Positions 1 through 7,382 of a DNA stretch of 10,985 bases are shown in pieces; position 1 is the stretch's first letter; each line of letters opens with the position of its first letter. The stretch comes from Coprococcus sp. (GTDB lineage: Bacteria; Bacillota; Clostridia; Lachnospirales; Lachnospiraceae), in NCBI GenBank assembly GCA_016297325.1, contig JAEDGW010000085.1, positions 1 to 10,985 on the forward strand, in the 5' to 3' direction. The translations under genes and the position numbers were made by a program. A model generated the notes under the pieces. That model worked only from the letters and a program-made list of their open reading frames with translations, ran no database searches and was not told the DNA's origin.

Positions 1-75
1 ATTATATCATATGTCGTCGTGCGTAAGCGCGATGACCTGCGCACGCATCAGCGTGCTTCATTATATCACACAGTA
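1..75 (-). promoter_or_regulatory. Extended -10 promoter-like site and GC-rich hairpins leading off-window
   Basis: Read on the minus strand, 60-68 gives TGATATAAT, an extended -10 box. The surrounding 13-mer (58-70) is identical to the -10 region of the zinc-ribbon operon at 8453-8465. A second TGATATAAT lies at 1-9. No convincing -35 box was found for either. Between them, GCACGC (41-46) can pair with GCGTGC (51-56), or GCGC plus ACGCA (39-47) can pair with TGCGT plus GCGC (20-30). These two folds exclude each other. Neither has a T-run, so this does not look like a simple terminator for the 685-aa gene. Inference: it is the leader of a minus-strand gene beyond the window edge. Confidence 0.35.
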
Positions 76-2133
76 TTACTTCAGAAGGTCATAATTGAGC
101 TTCTTGATAACTGTAAACGCCTTGTTTCTGAGCTCCTCACCTGAGAACTCATCAAGCTGTACATTCATATCCCAGTTGTACTTCATCAGTGTATTGAGCA
201 GATCCTCAATGTAATCCTTTACATACTTTACATTGCTGTCGCTCTTATCCTTGAGCTGTACAACGATATTCTCGATAGCTTCGATGATGCCTGACTCCTG
301 CTTCTCTGGTGCCTGTCCCGACTCATCGTTGAGCTCGATAACCTTACCGGTCTTGGTGATGATAACCTTCTTGTTAGGAGCTGCAGCTGCCTTGCTCTTC
401 TTGTTTATCATGTGGTTGATACACTTGATAAGACATGCAACTGAGTAAGTCATCTCCTCTGCTGATGGCTTGTCAATTCCCTTTAATGTATGCTGATGAT
501 ACAGAAACTCTGACTTGCAAAGCATCTCCTCAACCACAGCAACCTTACAAAGTGATACGAGATCTGCCGGCATAGCCTGCTGCTTCTTGCCGAAGAAACC
601 GCCGCTCTGCTGCTCATTATCCTCTTTGTACTTCTCTGGAAGAGTTGTTCTCACATATGTCTCATGCAGGTACTTCTTCGCTGTATTGATATCGTAGCTT
701 GATGCAAGAACCATCTTCTTGGTGCTGTTGAGTCCGTTGACAACCATATCCTCTGCAGCCATGAAAAGAAGTATCTTCTGTCTGTTGCCAAGCATAGAAT
801 AAACTTCTTTGTTCTTGTTGTTCTTCTCTACTATCGACTTCTTTCTTACATCAAATACCTTGATCTTCTCTTTTACACTGAAGAATGACTTGAGCATTGA
901 TGGGTTTGCATTCAGGAAGTTGCAGCACCATGTGAGCTCTATGTACTGATCTTCTATCTTATTTGATACCTCGTACAGGCTGTATCCCTCAAAGAGTACG
1001 TTGAGTGCCTTTGACAGGATCTCAAGGCTCTCATACTTCTCCTCGTATGACTTCTGTGTGATGTCTGAGTTGACATATGCTTTGATACCACACTCGATGA
1101 ACAGCTTGTTGTACTCGTATGCTCCCTCAGGAATGTTCTGTCTGCCGCTGAGCTGGGCACCTGATCCAAGTGTCTGAAGAACTTTCTTCACCTCAGGGTC
1201 ATTCTCTATTGACTGATATACCTTCTTTGTAAATGCACATGTCTCATTGAGAAGGGAATCAATCCTCTTGTTGTAAACCTCCTGCTTTGAGATCTCTGAA
1301 GCGACCTTGCTGCTGAGTATCTTGGCAGCCTCTGTGCTGGACACATTCTTGATGAGTTCCTTAAAGTTGGAGTAAACTGACAGATTGTCGATAGGTATGT
1401 ACTCCGCATTCAGTCCATAGAACTGGAACGCCTTCTCGTACTGCTTGTTCGCAATATATATTGAGAACAGATTGATCGACAACTGTATCTTATAATCGTT
1501 AGGTGCATGAGCATCCTCTATAACATAATCATAGAGAACCTCAAGATTACTTATGTATGACTCTGAGCCAATATCTGAAGCAGTGATATCCATCTCCATA
1601 ACCACATTGATAAGGTCAAGATAACCAAGGAGAGCCTTATCAAAGTTCTTTGGTCTGTCATCATCCTCAAGTATCTGGTATGAGATATTGATGAGCAATG
1701 GTGCTATCTTCTCTCCGATGAGCTTCATACACTCTGGGATCTTCTCAAGCTGAAGAAGATAAAGCAGCCATACACTGTAACGATATACACCTGTAGCTGA
1801 TACAGGAGCATCGATATCGGTCGGATCGATATCTCCATATACAAATCTGAACAGTGGCTCTATCCACTCCTCTATAGCATAATGTCCTGTCGCCTTGATG
1901 TTGAAATCTACGAACTCTGCCAACTCATATAACTTTGTGCACTGAGCTCTTACTTCATCATCCACTGTCATTGTTGAAAGATCAAAGTTTGAATCCTTCA
2001 GACTGTCTATAACCAATGTATAGAATCCATCCTCCACCTGATCATTCAGGTAACGGATAAGCGTTCCTTTATTACTGGATGCTGCAATTGATAATGCGTT
2101 ATCCCCTGCCTGTCCTATATTTGCTGGTAACAT
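76..2133 (-). CDS. Hypothetical 685-aa alpha-helical protein
   Basis: I do not recognise this family. The protein is soluble-looking and rich in Leu, Glu, Lys and Tyr, with predicted helix almost throughout and no signal peptide or membrane segment. Two low-complexity linkers stand out: a Gly/Gln/Lys stretch near residues 508-522 (SGGFFGKKQQ) and an Ala/Lys then Glu/Gln stretch near 577-615. The second contains a short beta-like segment (KVIITKTGKVIEL) before a final helical domain of about 70 residues. The long helical N-terminal part has a helical-repeat feel, which would suit a scaffold or adaptor, but that is inference. The start is the ATG at 2133, because AAAGGAGGT sits 8 bases upstream. 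The in-frame GTG at 2160 lies on the far side of that ribosome site. The gene follows the MutS-like gene on the same strand, but a 232-base gap with a strong promoter suggests separate transcription. Confidence 0.85.
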   Translation of the reverse strand: MLPANIGQAGDNALSIAASSNKGTLIRYLNDQVEDGFYTLVIDSLKDSNFDLSTMTVDDEVRAQCTKLYELAEFVDFNIKATGHYAIEEWIEPLFRFVYGDIDPTDIDAPVSATGVYRYSVWLLYLLQLEKIPECMKLIGEKIAPLLINISYQILEDDDRPKNFDKALLGYLDLINVVMEMDITASDIGSESYISNLEVLYDYVIEDAHAPNDYKIQLSINLFSIYIANKQYEKAFQFYGLNAEYIPIDNLSVYSNFKELIKNVSSTEAAKILSSKVASEISKQEVYNKRIDSLLNETCAFTKKVYQSIENDPEVKKVLQTLGSGAQLSGRQNIPEGAYEYNKLFIECGIKAYVNSDITQKSYEEKYESLEILSKALNVLFEGYSLYEVSNKIEDQYIELTWCCNFLNANPSMLKSFFSVKEKIKVFDVRKKSIVEKNNKNKEVYSMLGNRQKILLFMAAEDMVVNGLNSTKKMVLASSYDINTAKKYLHETYVRTTLPEKYKEDNEQQSGGFFGKKQQAMPADLVSLCKVAVVEEMLCKSEFLYHQHTLKGIDKPSAEEMTYSVACLIKCINHMINKKSKAAAAPNKKVIITKTGKVIELNDESGQAPEKQESGIIEAIENIVVQLKDKSDSNVKYVKDYIEDLLNTLMKYNWDMNVQLDEFSGEELRNKAFTVIKKLNYDLLK

Positions 2134-2211
2134 AATATGCCTACCTCCTTTTGTGTTCACACGTTTAGTATTCGTTTGTTCTGGTATTATTCTCCCACCA
2201 AATCACTATTT

Positions 2212-2242
2212 CAAATATACCATATTTGGTAAAATCATTCAA
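2212..2242 (-). promoter_or_regulatory. Sigma-A promoter with overlapping dyad, for the 685-aa gene
   Basis: On the minus strand, TTGAAT (2242-2237) is separated by 17 bases from TATATT (2219-2214), which is preceded by TGG as an extended -10. The predicted transcription start near 2207 gives a leader of about 74 bases. A perfect 7-bp inverted repeat, CAAATAT (2212-2218) and ATATTTG (2222-2228) with a 3-base centre, covers the -10 box and could be an operator. A second extended -10 site (TGCTATAAT, 2302-2294) lies upstream without a good -35. Confidence 0.6.
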
Positions 2243-2365
2243 CAAAGTTTTTGGTTATTACTGATAACTAGCATTGTGCATAATTACCCAAAAATTATAG
2301 CACTAATAATTTCAGATTTTTTGTGCAATTTTACAATTTACGACATTGCCAAATCCGGCCAGCTA

Positions 2366-4144
2366 TCAGTCAAGTCCTGCCATGTGAAGAATAGCCATCG
2401 CATTCGTAGTAGTGCATCTTCCGTCCTTTTTCTTGTAATCGAACTTAAGCTGATCGCCCTCGTAATACTCCTCAAAATGATAATTCGCCGCAGGCACACC
2501 GTCGTCACCCTTAAGATCACACAGTTCAAAATCATGTGTGGATACAAGCGTCATGGATCTGGCTCCTGACAGCTTGCGTATAACCTGTGTTGCTCCCACT
2601 ATTCTGTCTGCCGAATTCGTACCCTTGAATATCTCATCTATAAGACACAGCATCGGTTTATCCTTCTTCTTATACTCAACCATGGTCTTGATGCGAAGTA
2701 TCTCTGCATAGAATGTGGATATTCCGTTGCTGACATCATCAGTAACTCTCATGGAAGTAAAGATCTTCATGATATCCGCCTCCATATATGCGGCACACAC
2801 AGGTGCACCTGCATAAGCCAGGACAAGATTTATCCCCAAAGTTCTGAGGAAAGTAGTCTTTCCCGACATATTGCTTCCGGTTATGATAGTCGCACCGCCC
2901 TTGAAACACGCATCGTTCTCAACTACCACGTCAGGTTTTATCAGAGGATGTCTCATATTTCTCGCATCGACATGTACTCTCTCATTATCTCCGACCTGAG
3001 GGTAGCTGACCTCTCTGGTTCTGGCAAGTACCGCAAATGACATCAGTTCCTCCATATCCGACACTGCCTTTATCCAGCCTGCAACAGATGCGCCATTTTT
3101 CAGCTTCCACTTATCCATCATCCTGCCGAGATGGAAATCCCACATAACAAGTCCGCAGAGTATCTGGTGCACGATAGGATTGTATCTGATATTGAACGCT
3201 GCACTTATGGATCTGAGCTTCTTTATAGCGGAAAGCGCGCCGGAATCATTTGACAGATGTCCCTTGATATCGTTCAAAAGTTCACTGTCGAAATTCTCAG
3301 CCGATATGAGCTCAAACATCCTGATGTAATCCTCAATGACATATCCAAATGAGATCATCGGCATAACCGCCTGTCCAGCCACCCCTGAAAACAGCCATGA
3401 TATGAGAAGGACTGCAAAGAAGGACACCAGAGTCCAGCCTATATTGATCCTTCCCGCTATTCCAAGTATAAGGACAACGACAGTAATAGCCGGGAGAACA
3501 AATCTCATCACATTGAAAAGTGCCGGTATGTGATCGTCTCCGCCGCAGTACGCCACAAACTCATCCGCTGTGTATTTCTTCTTTTTGCCGGTGTTCGCCT
3601 TCACTCCAAGCGTCTCAAAATCCATTGAAAACTCAGTTTTATCTGCAAGCTCCTTTATGGCCTTCTGTCTCTTCTCTATCGTCTGTATGTCATATTCCGG
3701 ATCCTTGATGCTCTTTGCAAGGCTTCTCCTGCCATCCTCAGTACCCGCCACACATATAAACTGATACAGTGAATTAGGACCAAGAAGATCCATGTCCTTT
3801 GCAACCAGATCCTCACTCTCTATATACTGACTTCCATTGTCATCAAATTTCTTCCAGCCCTCGCCAAATCGCTCTATATATCTTCTGAACACCTCTGACT
3901 TCGCCTTCTTGTATTCAAGCTCTTCACTCAGCTTTCCATGAATAAAAACAAGAGCAACAAAAACCACCGCTAAGACAACTCCCGCCACAGTGACTATCCC
4001 CCGGTTGTCATATATACCGATTATCAGGCATGCCACAGCCGCAATAAACACGCACAGCCTTATCGCAGAATATGTGGATGATCTGCCATCAAGCTCCTTT
4101 ATATTTTTTTCAAGTTTCTCTCTCTGCTCTATATATCTGTCCAT
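2366..4144 (-). CDS. MutS-superfamily ATPase with predicted membrane helices
   Basis: The C-terminal 200 residues form a MutS domain V ABC-type ATPase. It shows RHPLI (398-402), Walker A GSNMSGKT (423-430), a MutS signature-like segment TDDVSNGISTFYAEI (468-482), Walker B with D503 E504, and STHD (535-538). The ATPase residues look intact. At 592 aa it is much shorter than MutS (about 850). I see no N-terminal mismatch-binding domain and no C-terminal Smr nuclease domain, so it is neither MutS nor MutS2. Two hydrophobic hairpins, near residues 27-69 and 206-264, look like four membrane helices; the rest of the N-terminal half is helical. Canonical mismatch repair is therefore unlikely. DNA binding or remodelling at the membrane is possible but inferred. 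The start ATG has AAAGGAT 7 bases upstream. The gene sits just after the terminator of the 93-aa gene, so it presumably has its own promoter in 4145-4211, which I could not define. Confidence 0.9.
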   Translation of the reverse strand: MDRYIEQREKLEKNIKELDGRSSTYSAIRLCVFIAAVACLIIGIYDNRGIVTVAGVVLAVVFVALVFIHGKLSEELEYKKAKSEVFRRYIERFGEGWKKFDDNGSQYIESEDLVAKDMDLLGPNSLYQFICVAGTEDGRRSLAKSIKDPEYDIQTIEKRQKAIKELADKTEFSMDFETLGVKANTGKKKKYTADEFVAYCGGDDHIPALFNVMRFVLPAITVVVLILGIAGRINIGWTLVSFFAVLLISWLFSGVAGQAVMPMISFGYVIEDYIRMFELISAENFDSELLNDIKGHLSNDSGALSAIKKLRSISAAFNIRYNPIVHQILCGLVMWDFHLGRMMDKWKLKNGASVAGWIKAVSDMEELMSFAVLARTREVSYPQVGDNERVHVDARNMRHPLIKPDVVVENDACFKGGATIITGSNMSGKTTFLRTLGINLVLAYAGAPVCAAYMEADIMKIFTSMRVTDDVSNGISTFYAEILRIKTMVEYKKKDKPMLCLIDEIFKGTNSADRIVGATQVIRKLSGARSMTLVSTHDFELCDLKGDDGVPAANYHFEEYYEGDQLKFDYKKKDGRCTTTNAMAILHMAGLD

Positions 4145-4202
4145 TTACCCCATCCTTTCGAGTTTACATAATACAAGTCACGATCTGTTCCCCTGCTCTG
4201 TC

Positions 4203-4238
4203 TAAAACAAATACGCATGCAATATCATCACATGCGTA
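4203..4238 (-). terminator. Rho-independent terminator of the 93-aa gene
   Basis: An 8-bp perfect stem, TACGCATG (4212-4219) with CATGCGTA (4231-4238), has an 11-base loop. On the minus strand it is followed by TTTGTTTT (4211-4204). It lies 9 bases past the stop codon of the 93-aa gene and separates it from the MutS-like gene. The stem is only half GC, so termination may be incomplete. Confidence 0.6.
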
Positions 4239-4247
4239 CACATTATA

Positions 4248-4529
4248 TTATTTATCTTTGTTGTGCTTTTTATGTCTTTTTTCCGGCTCATCGTCTGCAT
4301 ATGTCGTACCTTTATCCGTAACCGTCATAAGTCCCTGCTTCTTTATCAAAGCTATCGCACCTACAAGGAACATCACTCCCAGAAATATACATCCATACCC
4401 TATTCCAGGTTTCGACATCGCTACCAGACCTATGCCCACAACAATCATCAGCACAGAACAAACTATATAATTCTTCTGAGCCTCATATAACACTTTCTTT
4501 TCCTTTTTTGCACCATTTTCTTCTGCCAT
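4248..4529 (-). CDS. Small membrane protein with two helices, 93 aa
   Basis: No family is recognised. A charged N-terminus of about 20 residues is followed by two predicted membrane helices (about 21-39 and 43-63) joined by a very short turn (SKPGIG), then a cytoplasmic-type tail ending in a Lys/His-rich stretch (KRHKKHNKDK). The two helices form a hairpin with both ends probably inside. The start ATG has GGAGG 11 bases upstream, slightly long but clear. It is transcribed alone: a promoter lies just upstream and a terminator just downstream. Codon use looks like that of its neighbours. Confidence 0.75.
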   Translation of the reverse strand: MAEENGAKKEKKVLYEAQKNYIVCSVLMIVVGIGLVAMSKPGIGYGCIFLGVMFLVGAIALIKKQGLMTVTDKGTTYADDEPEKRHKKHNKDK

Positions 4530-4563
4530 GATAAGCTACACCTCCACTATACATCTACGTCTG

Positions 4564-4593
4564 AATATACCATATCACAAGCCTAATAGGCAA
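4564..4593 (-). promoter_or_regulatory. Sigma-A promoter of the 93-aa membrane protein
   Basis: On the minus strand, TTGCCT (4593-4588) stands 18 bases from TATATT (4569-4564), preceded by TGG as an extended -10. The ten-mer ATGGTATATT is identical to the -10 region of the promoters at 2214-2223 and 10373-10382. The predicted start near 4557 leaves a leader of about 28 bases that includes the ribosome site. Confidence 0.6.
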
Positions 4594-4669
4594 ATGTTAA
4601 ATGTTTGTGAATATCCCGGAAAGCTTTTATTAAATAATCATAAGAATGCCCTGCATCGGTATCATTTTA

Positions 4670-4698
4670 TTGCATTTAACCTGAATACATATTAAAAT
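4670..4698 (+). promoter_or_regulatory. Sigma-A promoter of the 204-aa protein
   Basis: TTGCAT (4670-4675) is followed after 17 bases by TAAAAT (4693-4698). The predicted start near 4705 gives a leader of about 90 bases, which contains a small GC-rich hairpin (GCATG...CGTGC, around 4727-4742). The spacing is ideal and both boxes match the consensus at 4 to 5 of 6 positions. Confidence 0.55.
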
Positions 4699-4796
4699 AT
4701 ATGGACAGGTTATATAAAAACGGCAGCATGCCAAGGCGTGCGCAGATCATCAGGCTTACGCTTGTGACACAATATCACGGAAGGGAGTTTTCTATC

Positions 4797-5411
4797 ATGA
4801 AGAATTTAACAAAATTAGCACTTACACTTGCCGCAGCCGGCAGCGTATGTTACTTATTTAAGGACAAGATCAAGGCGAGCAAAGCATATCAGACAGTGGA
4901 GTCAAACGACACGGTAAGGAAGGCAAAAGAGACAGCTTCTGACACATATCACAAAGTAAAAGAGTCCGACACAGTTAAGAAGATCAAGAATTCAGATACG
5001 ATCAAAAAGATAAAGGACAATGAGAATGTACAGAAGGCAAAGGCTACTGCAACTTCTACAATTCACAAGGCCAAGGAAACTGTCAATGATAAATATGACA
5101 AGCTCAAGGATACGATAAAGGATAAGATGGAATCATCAGACGATGGAGACCGTGAATATTTCACTCTCCATGAGAATGAGACATCAGCAACAGAGGCTCC
5201 GGCAACACCTGACACACCTGAAGAGACAACAGCCAAGGTTGTGACAGAGACAGTTGCAGAGGCAGAAGATGTTCTGGCAGAAGCAACAGATGCTGTAAGC
5301 AATGCAGCAGACTCAGACACATCAGATGTGATCGGTGACGAATATATGGGACTCTCCGATGTATCAGAGGATCCTTCAGTTCTGTCAGAGCAGGATAAGC
5401 TTGACGTATAA
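4797..5411 (+). CDS. Membrane-anchored-type helical protein with basic repeats and acidic tail, 204 aa
   Basis: Residues 5-20 are hydrophobic and look like a membrane anchor or uncleaved signal; C18 is not in a good lipobox. Residues 22-110 are Lys-rich amphipathic helix with repeated SDTVKKIK-type units. Segment 38-56 is duplicated at 76-94 with about 11 of 19 identities. Residues 111-204 are strongly acidic and rich in Thr, Ala, Glu and Asp, probably disordered. The N-terminal layout resembles YtxH-type general-stress proteins of Firmicutes, but this is a resemblance by eye only. The start is the ATG at 4797, with AAGGGAG 9 bases upstream. An in-frame ATG at 4701 is rejected because it lies at the predicted transcription start and codes for an unrelated-looking extension. 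The gene is monocistronic, with its own promoter and terminator. Confidence 0.8.
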   Translation: MKNLTKLALTLAAAGSVCYLFKDKIKASKAYQTVESNDTVRKAKETASDTYHKVKESDTVKKIKNSDTIKKIKDNENVQKAKATATSTIHKAKETVNDKYDKLKDTIKDKMESSDDGDREYFTLHENETSATEAPATPDTPEETTAKVVTETVAEAEDVLAEATDAVSNAADSDTSDVIGDEYMGLSDVSEDPSVLSEQDKLDV

Positions 5412-5440
5412 GAGACGAACCAGACTGACGTATACACAAC

Positions 5441-5484
5441 AAAAGTGCCGGGAAAGATTTACAACTCTTTCCCAGCACTTTTTT
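5441..5484. terminator. Strong terminator, probably bidirectional
   Basis: The arms 5441-5457 and 5466-5482 pair over 17 positions with a single C/A mismatch, around an 8-base loop. On the plus strand the stem runs into T's to 5484 and ends the 204-aa gene. On the minus strand it is followed by TTTTGTTGTG and lies 35 bases past the stop of the convergent 305-aa gene, so it probably serves both. Confidence 0.85.
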
Positions 5485-5517
5485 CATTCTATATGTTGTT
5501 GATATGTGTATGTTCTT

Positions 5518-6435
5518 CTATCTTTTATTCTTGTCTCCAAGATATGATAAAGCCTCATCAAGCGAACTCTCACTCTTGAAATTCTGCTCATAAGTGACTC
5601 CATCAACATCCACCATGATAAGCTTGTATATACGCTTACTTCCAACACCTATGTTTGATGATGTCCTAAGCTTCTTGAATGTCTCTATACTATCAAGTCT
5701 CACCACATCCGTATGCCACATACCGTGATATACAAAATAGCTGTCAGTTATAGCTATGCCATCCTGATCGTAATACAGATTGTATCTGAGCTGGTTGTCT
5801 ATATCCCTGATCGTATTCCTGTCTGTTCTGCTGCCAAGTGCCGATCTCAGCCTTGAGATCTTCCACGGACATATCAGGTTGTAAATGCAATGTGCAATAC
5901 AATAAACAGCCCACAAAGCTGACAGTATGAGCACCAGAAGCATCATATTATAGTATATTCTTGGGAAATCAACCTCACTTATGATATGAGGATATATACG
6001 GCTCTCAAGCTGTTTTCTCGAAATACCGATGTCCTGAGCCAGACCGTCAAGTATATCATTATACTCGCCGCTTCCTGATATGAGTCTTCCCCTCACTGTA
6101 TAATTCAAAACCACATCATCACTGCTTGTAAGCAGCAGGATCGCATATCTGCCATCCTGCTGACAATAATAATATCCGCCTAGTCTCTCTGAATCTTCAT
6201 AATAATCATACCCCAGATAGTCCGCCCGCTCCACAGTTATGGACACGTCGTTCTCTCCGAGATTATCAATATCCTCTATATCAGCCAGAGTTCTGTACGT
6301 CTTGGTGTTTATTCTGTCAAACAATGAAAAATGACACGCCATATACACCATGACTGCCACCATTATAAGTGACACTACGACTCCCACTATTCTGTTTTTC
6401 AGTATATAACCTTCAAACTTTTTGTTTTTCAACAT
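5518..6435 (-). CDS. Two-helix membrane protein, third gene of the zinc-ribbon/TPM operon
   Basis: No family is firmly recognised. Predicted membrane helices lie at about 14-35 and 161-187. The region between them (about 36-160) is probably extracytoplasmic, acidic and Tyr-rich. The C-terminal region (about 208-300) is beta-rich, with alternating hydrophobic strands (for example DGIAITDSYFVYHG near 224-237, then KLIMVDVDGVTYEQNF) and a short closing helix. That pattern suggests a PH-like fold, which is inference. The ATG at 6435 has only a weak site (GAGTGG) 9 bases upstream. The gene is 65 bases after the TPM gene with no terminator between, so it is probably on the same transcript and translated less strongly. 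Confidence 0.8.
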   Translation of the reverse strand: MLKNKKFEGYILKNRIVGVVVSLIMVAVMVYMACHFSLFDRINTKTYRTLADIEDIDNLGENDVSITVERADYLGYDYYEDSERLGGYYYCQQDGRYAILLLTSSDDVVLNYTVRGRLISGSGEYNDILDGLAQDIGISRKQLESRIYPHIISEVDFPRIYYNMMLLVLILSALWAVYCIAHCIYNLICPWKISRLRSALGSRTDRNTIRDIDNQLRYNLYYDQDGIAITDSYFVYHGMWHTDVVRLDSIETFKKLRTSSNIGVGSKRIYKLIMVDVDGVTYEQNFKSESSLDEALSYLGDKNKR

Positions 6436-6500
6436 AATATATAACCACTCACATGCATCTTATTTTCACAGCATGACCGTGACAACCATGCACCCAGCAT

Positions 6501-7382
6501 TTAGAAATGGGAACCGCCTCCGCCATGGCCGCCTCCGCCGCCACTGCTGCTTCCGCCACCACCTGAGCTGCTCTGTATCTTTACGCTGTGAACTTCCTTA
6601 CGTATAAATATATCTCTCTTGTCAAGAACCTGTGCATTGCCCTTGCTGTATGTCGAAGCTGTTGTAGTATCCTTTCCTGCCTTCTTTGAGAAATTGACAG
6701 CGAAGAATATGATAGATACGACAAGTGCTACAAGTGCACATATAGGAAGTGAGATGAAATCAATGCCGCCTCCGCTGCTCTTCATGGCACTCTTTGTCTT
6801 CTTGAGTATCCTCTCAAAACCTGTGAACGGATCCTCCCTAAGCTTCTTGCCGCCGTACTTTGTTATGCTCACAGCTTTGCTGTCGCTTATCCTCTCTCTA
6901 GCTTTTCCTGATGTGCAGAGATATACATATCTGTCTGTAGGCTGCCAGTTTGCAACTATAACTACGCTTGTGCTGGCATCTCTGCCATCAAGATAAGTTC
7001 CTGCCGGCCACTCTTCCCAGCCAAATCTGTATGTATCACATATCTTCTCTGCAATATCTTTTGTGTTGCTCTCTATATTGCCACCGGTTGCCGAGGCACC
7101 AAATTCTGACAGATCCGTGTTCTGATCAACAGTAACTATTGCTACATCCATTCCCACAAGATCTTCAAGCTCTTTTATATCATTTCTTAGCTCTTCTTCC
7201 TCAGAATCGGACAATTTATCGGCATAGTCAAATACCCTCTCATTCGTCCGGCACTCAGTGTTGCTTCTTGCTTCATGTTTCAGATTAGACTTTGACTTTG
7301 CAATATAAATGCCGAACAGCACAATACCTATGCCAAGCAGCACCAGCATTGCAATCACAAATTTCTTCAATACTTTGCTCAT
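6501..7382 (-). CDS. TPM-domain (YgcG-like) membrane protein with Gly-rich tail
   Basis: A membrane helix at about 7-28 is followed by a TPM-type domain at about 49-200. Its opening, VFDYADKLSDSEEEELRN, and the following GMDVAIVTVD match the usual start of this family: a short helix with acidic residues, then a hydrophobic strand. A second helix lies at about 208-230, and the C-terminus (271-293) is a Gly/Ser/His tail ending GGGGSHF. This end is typical of the YgcG-like group of TPM proteins. Known members are envelope proteins of uncertain biochemical role. In most relatives the N-terminal helix is a signal peptide; here no clear cleavage site is visible, so it may remain as an anchor. The ATG directly follows the stop of the zinc-ribbon gene (TAAATG), which implies translational coupling and joint expression. 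Confidence 0.88.
   Translation of the reverse strand: MSKVLKKFVIAMLVLLGIGIVLFGIYIAKSKSNLKHEARSNTECRTNERVFDYADKLSDSEEEELRNDIKELEDLVGMDVAIVTVDQNTDLSEFGASATGGNIESNTKDIAEKICDTYRFGWEEWPAGTYLDGRDASTSVVIVANWQPTDRYVYLCTSGKARERISDSKAVSITKYGGKKLREDPFTGFERILKKTKSAMKSSGGGIDFISLPICALVALVVSIIFFAVNFSKKAGKDTTTASTYSKGNAQVLDKRDIFIRKEVHSVKIQSSSGGGGSSSGGGGGHGGGGSHF

Noticed and set aside
2..61. Minus-strand 19-codon ORF at the left edge
   Set aside because: No ribosome site and it begins inside the -10 box.
2134..2160. GTG start 27 bases upstream for the 685-aa gene
   Set aside because: The ribosome binding site AAAGGAGGT lies between this GTG and the ATG at 2133, so the ATG is the start.
2153..2569. Plus-strand ORF of 138 aa
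   Set aside because: It crosses the promoter of the 685-aa gene and the 3' end of the MutS-like gene on the other strand; no ribosome site and an unnatural composition.
5063..5437. Minus-strand Ser-rich ORF of 124 aa
   Set aside because: It mirrors the acidic, Thr/Ala-rich codons of the 204-aa gene and runs into the terminator.
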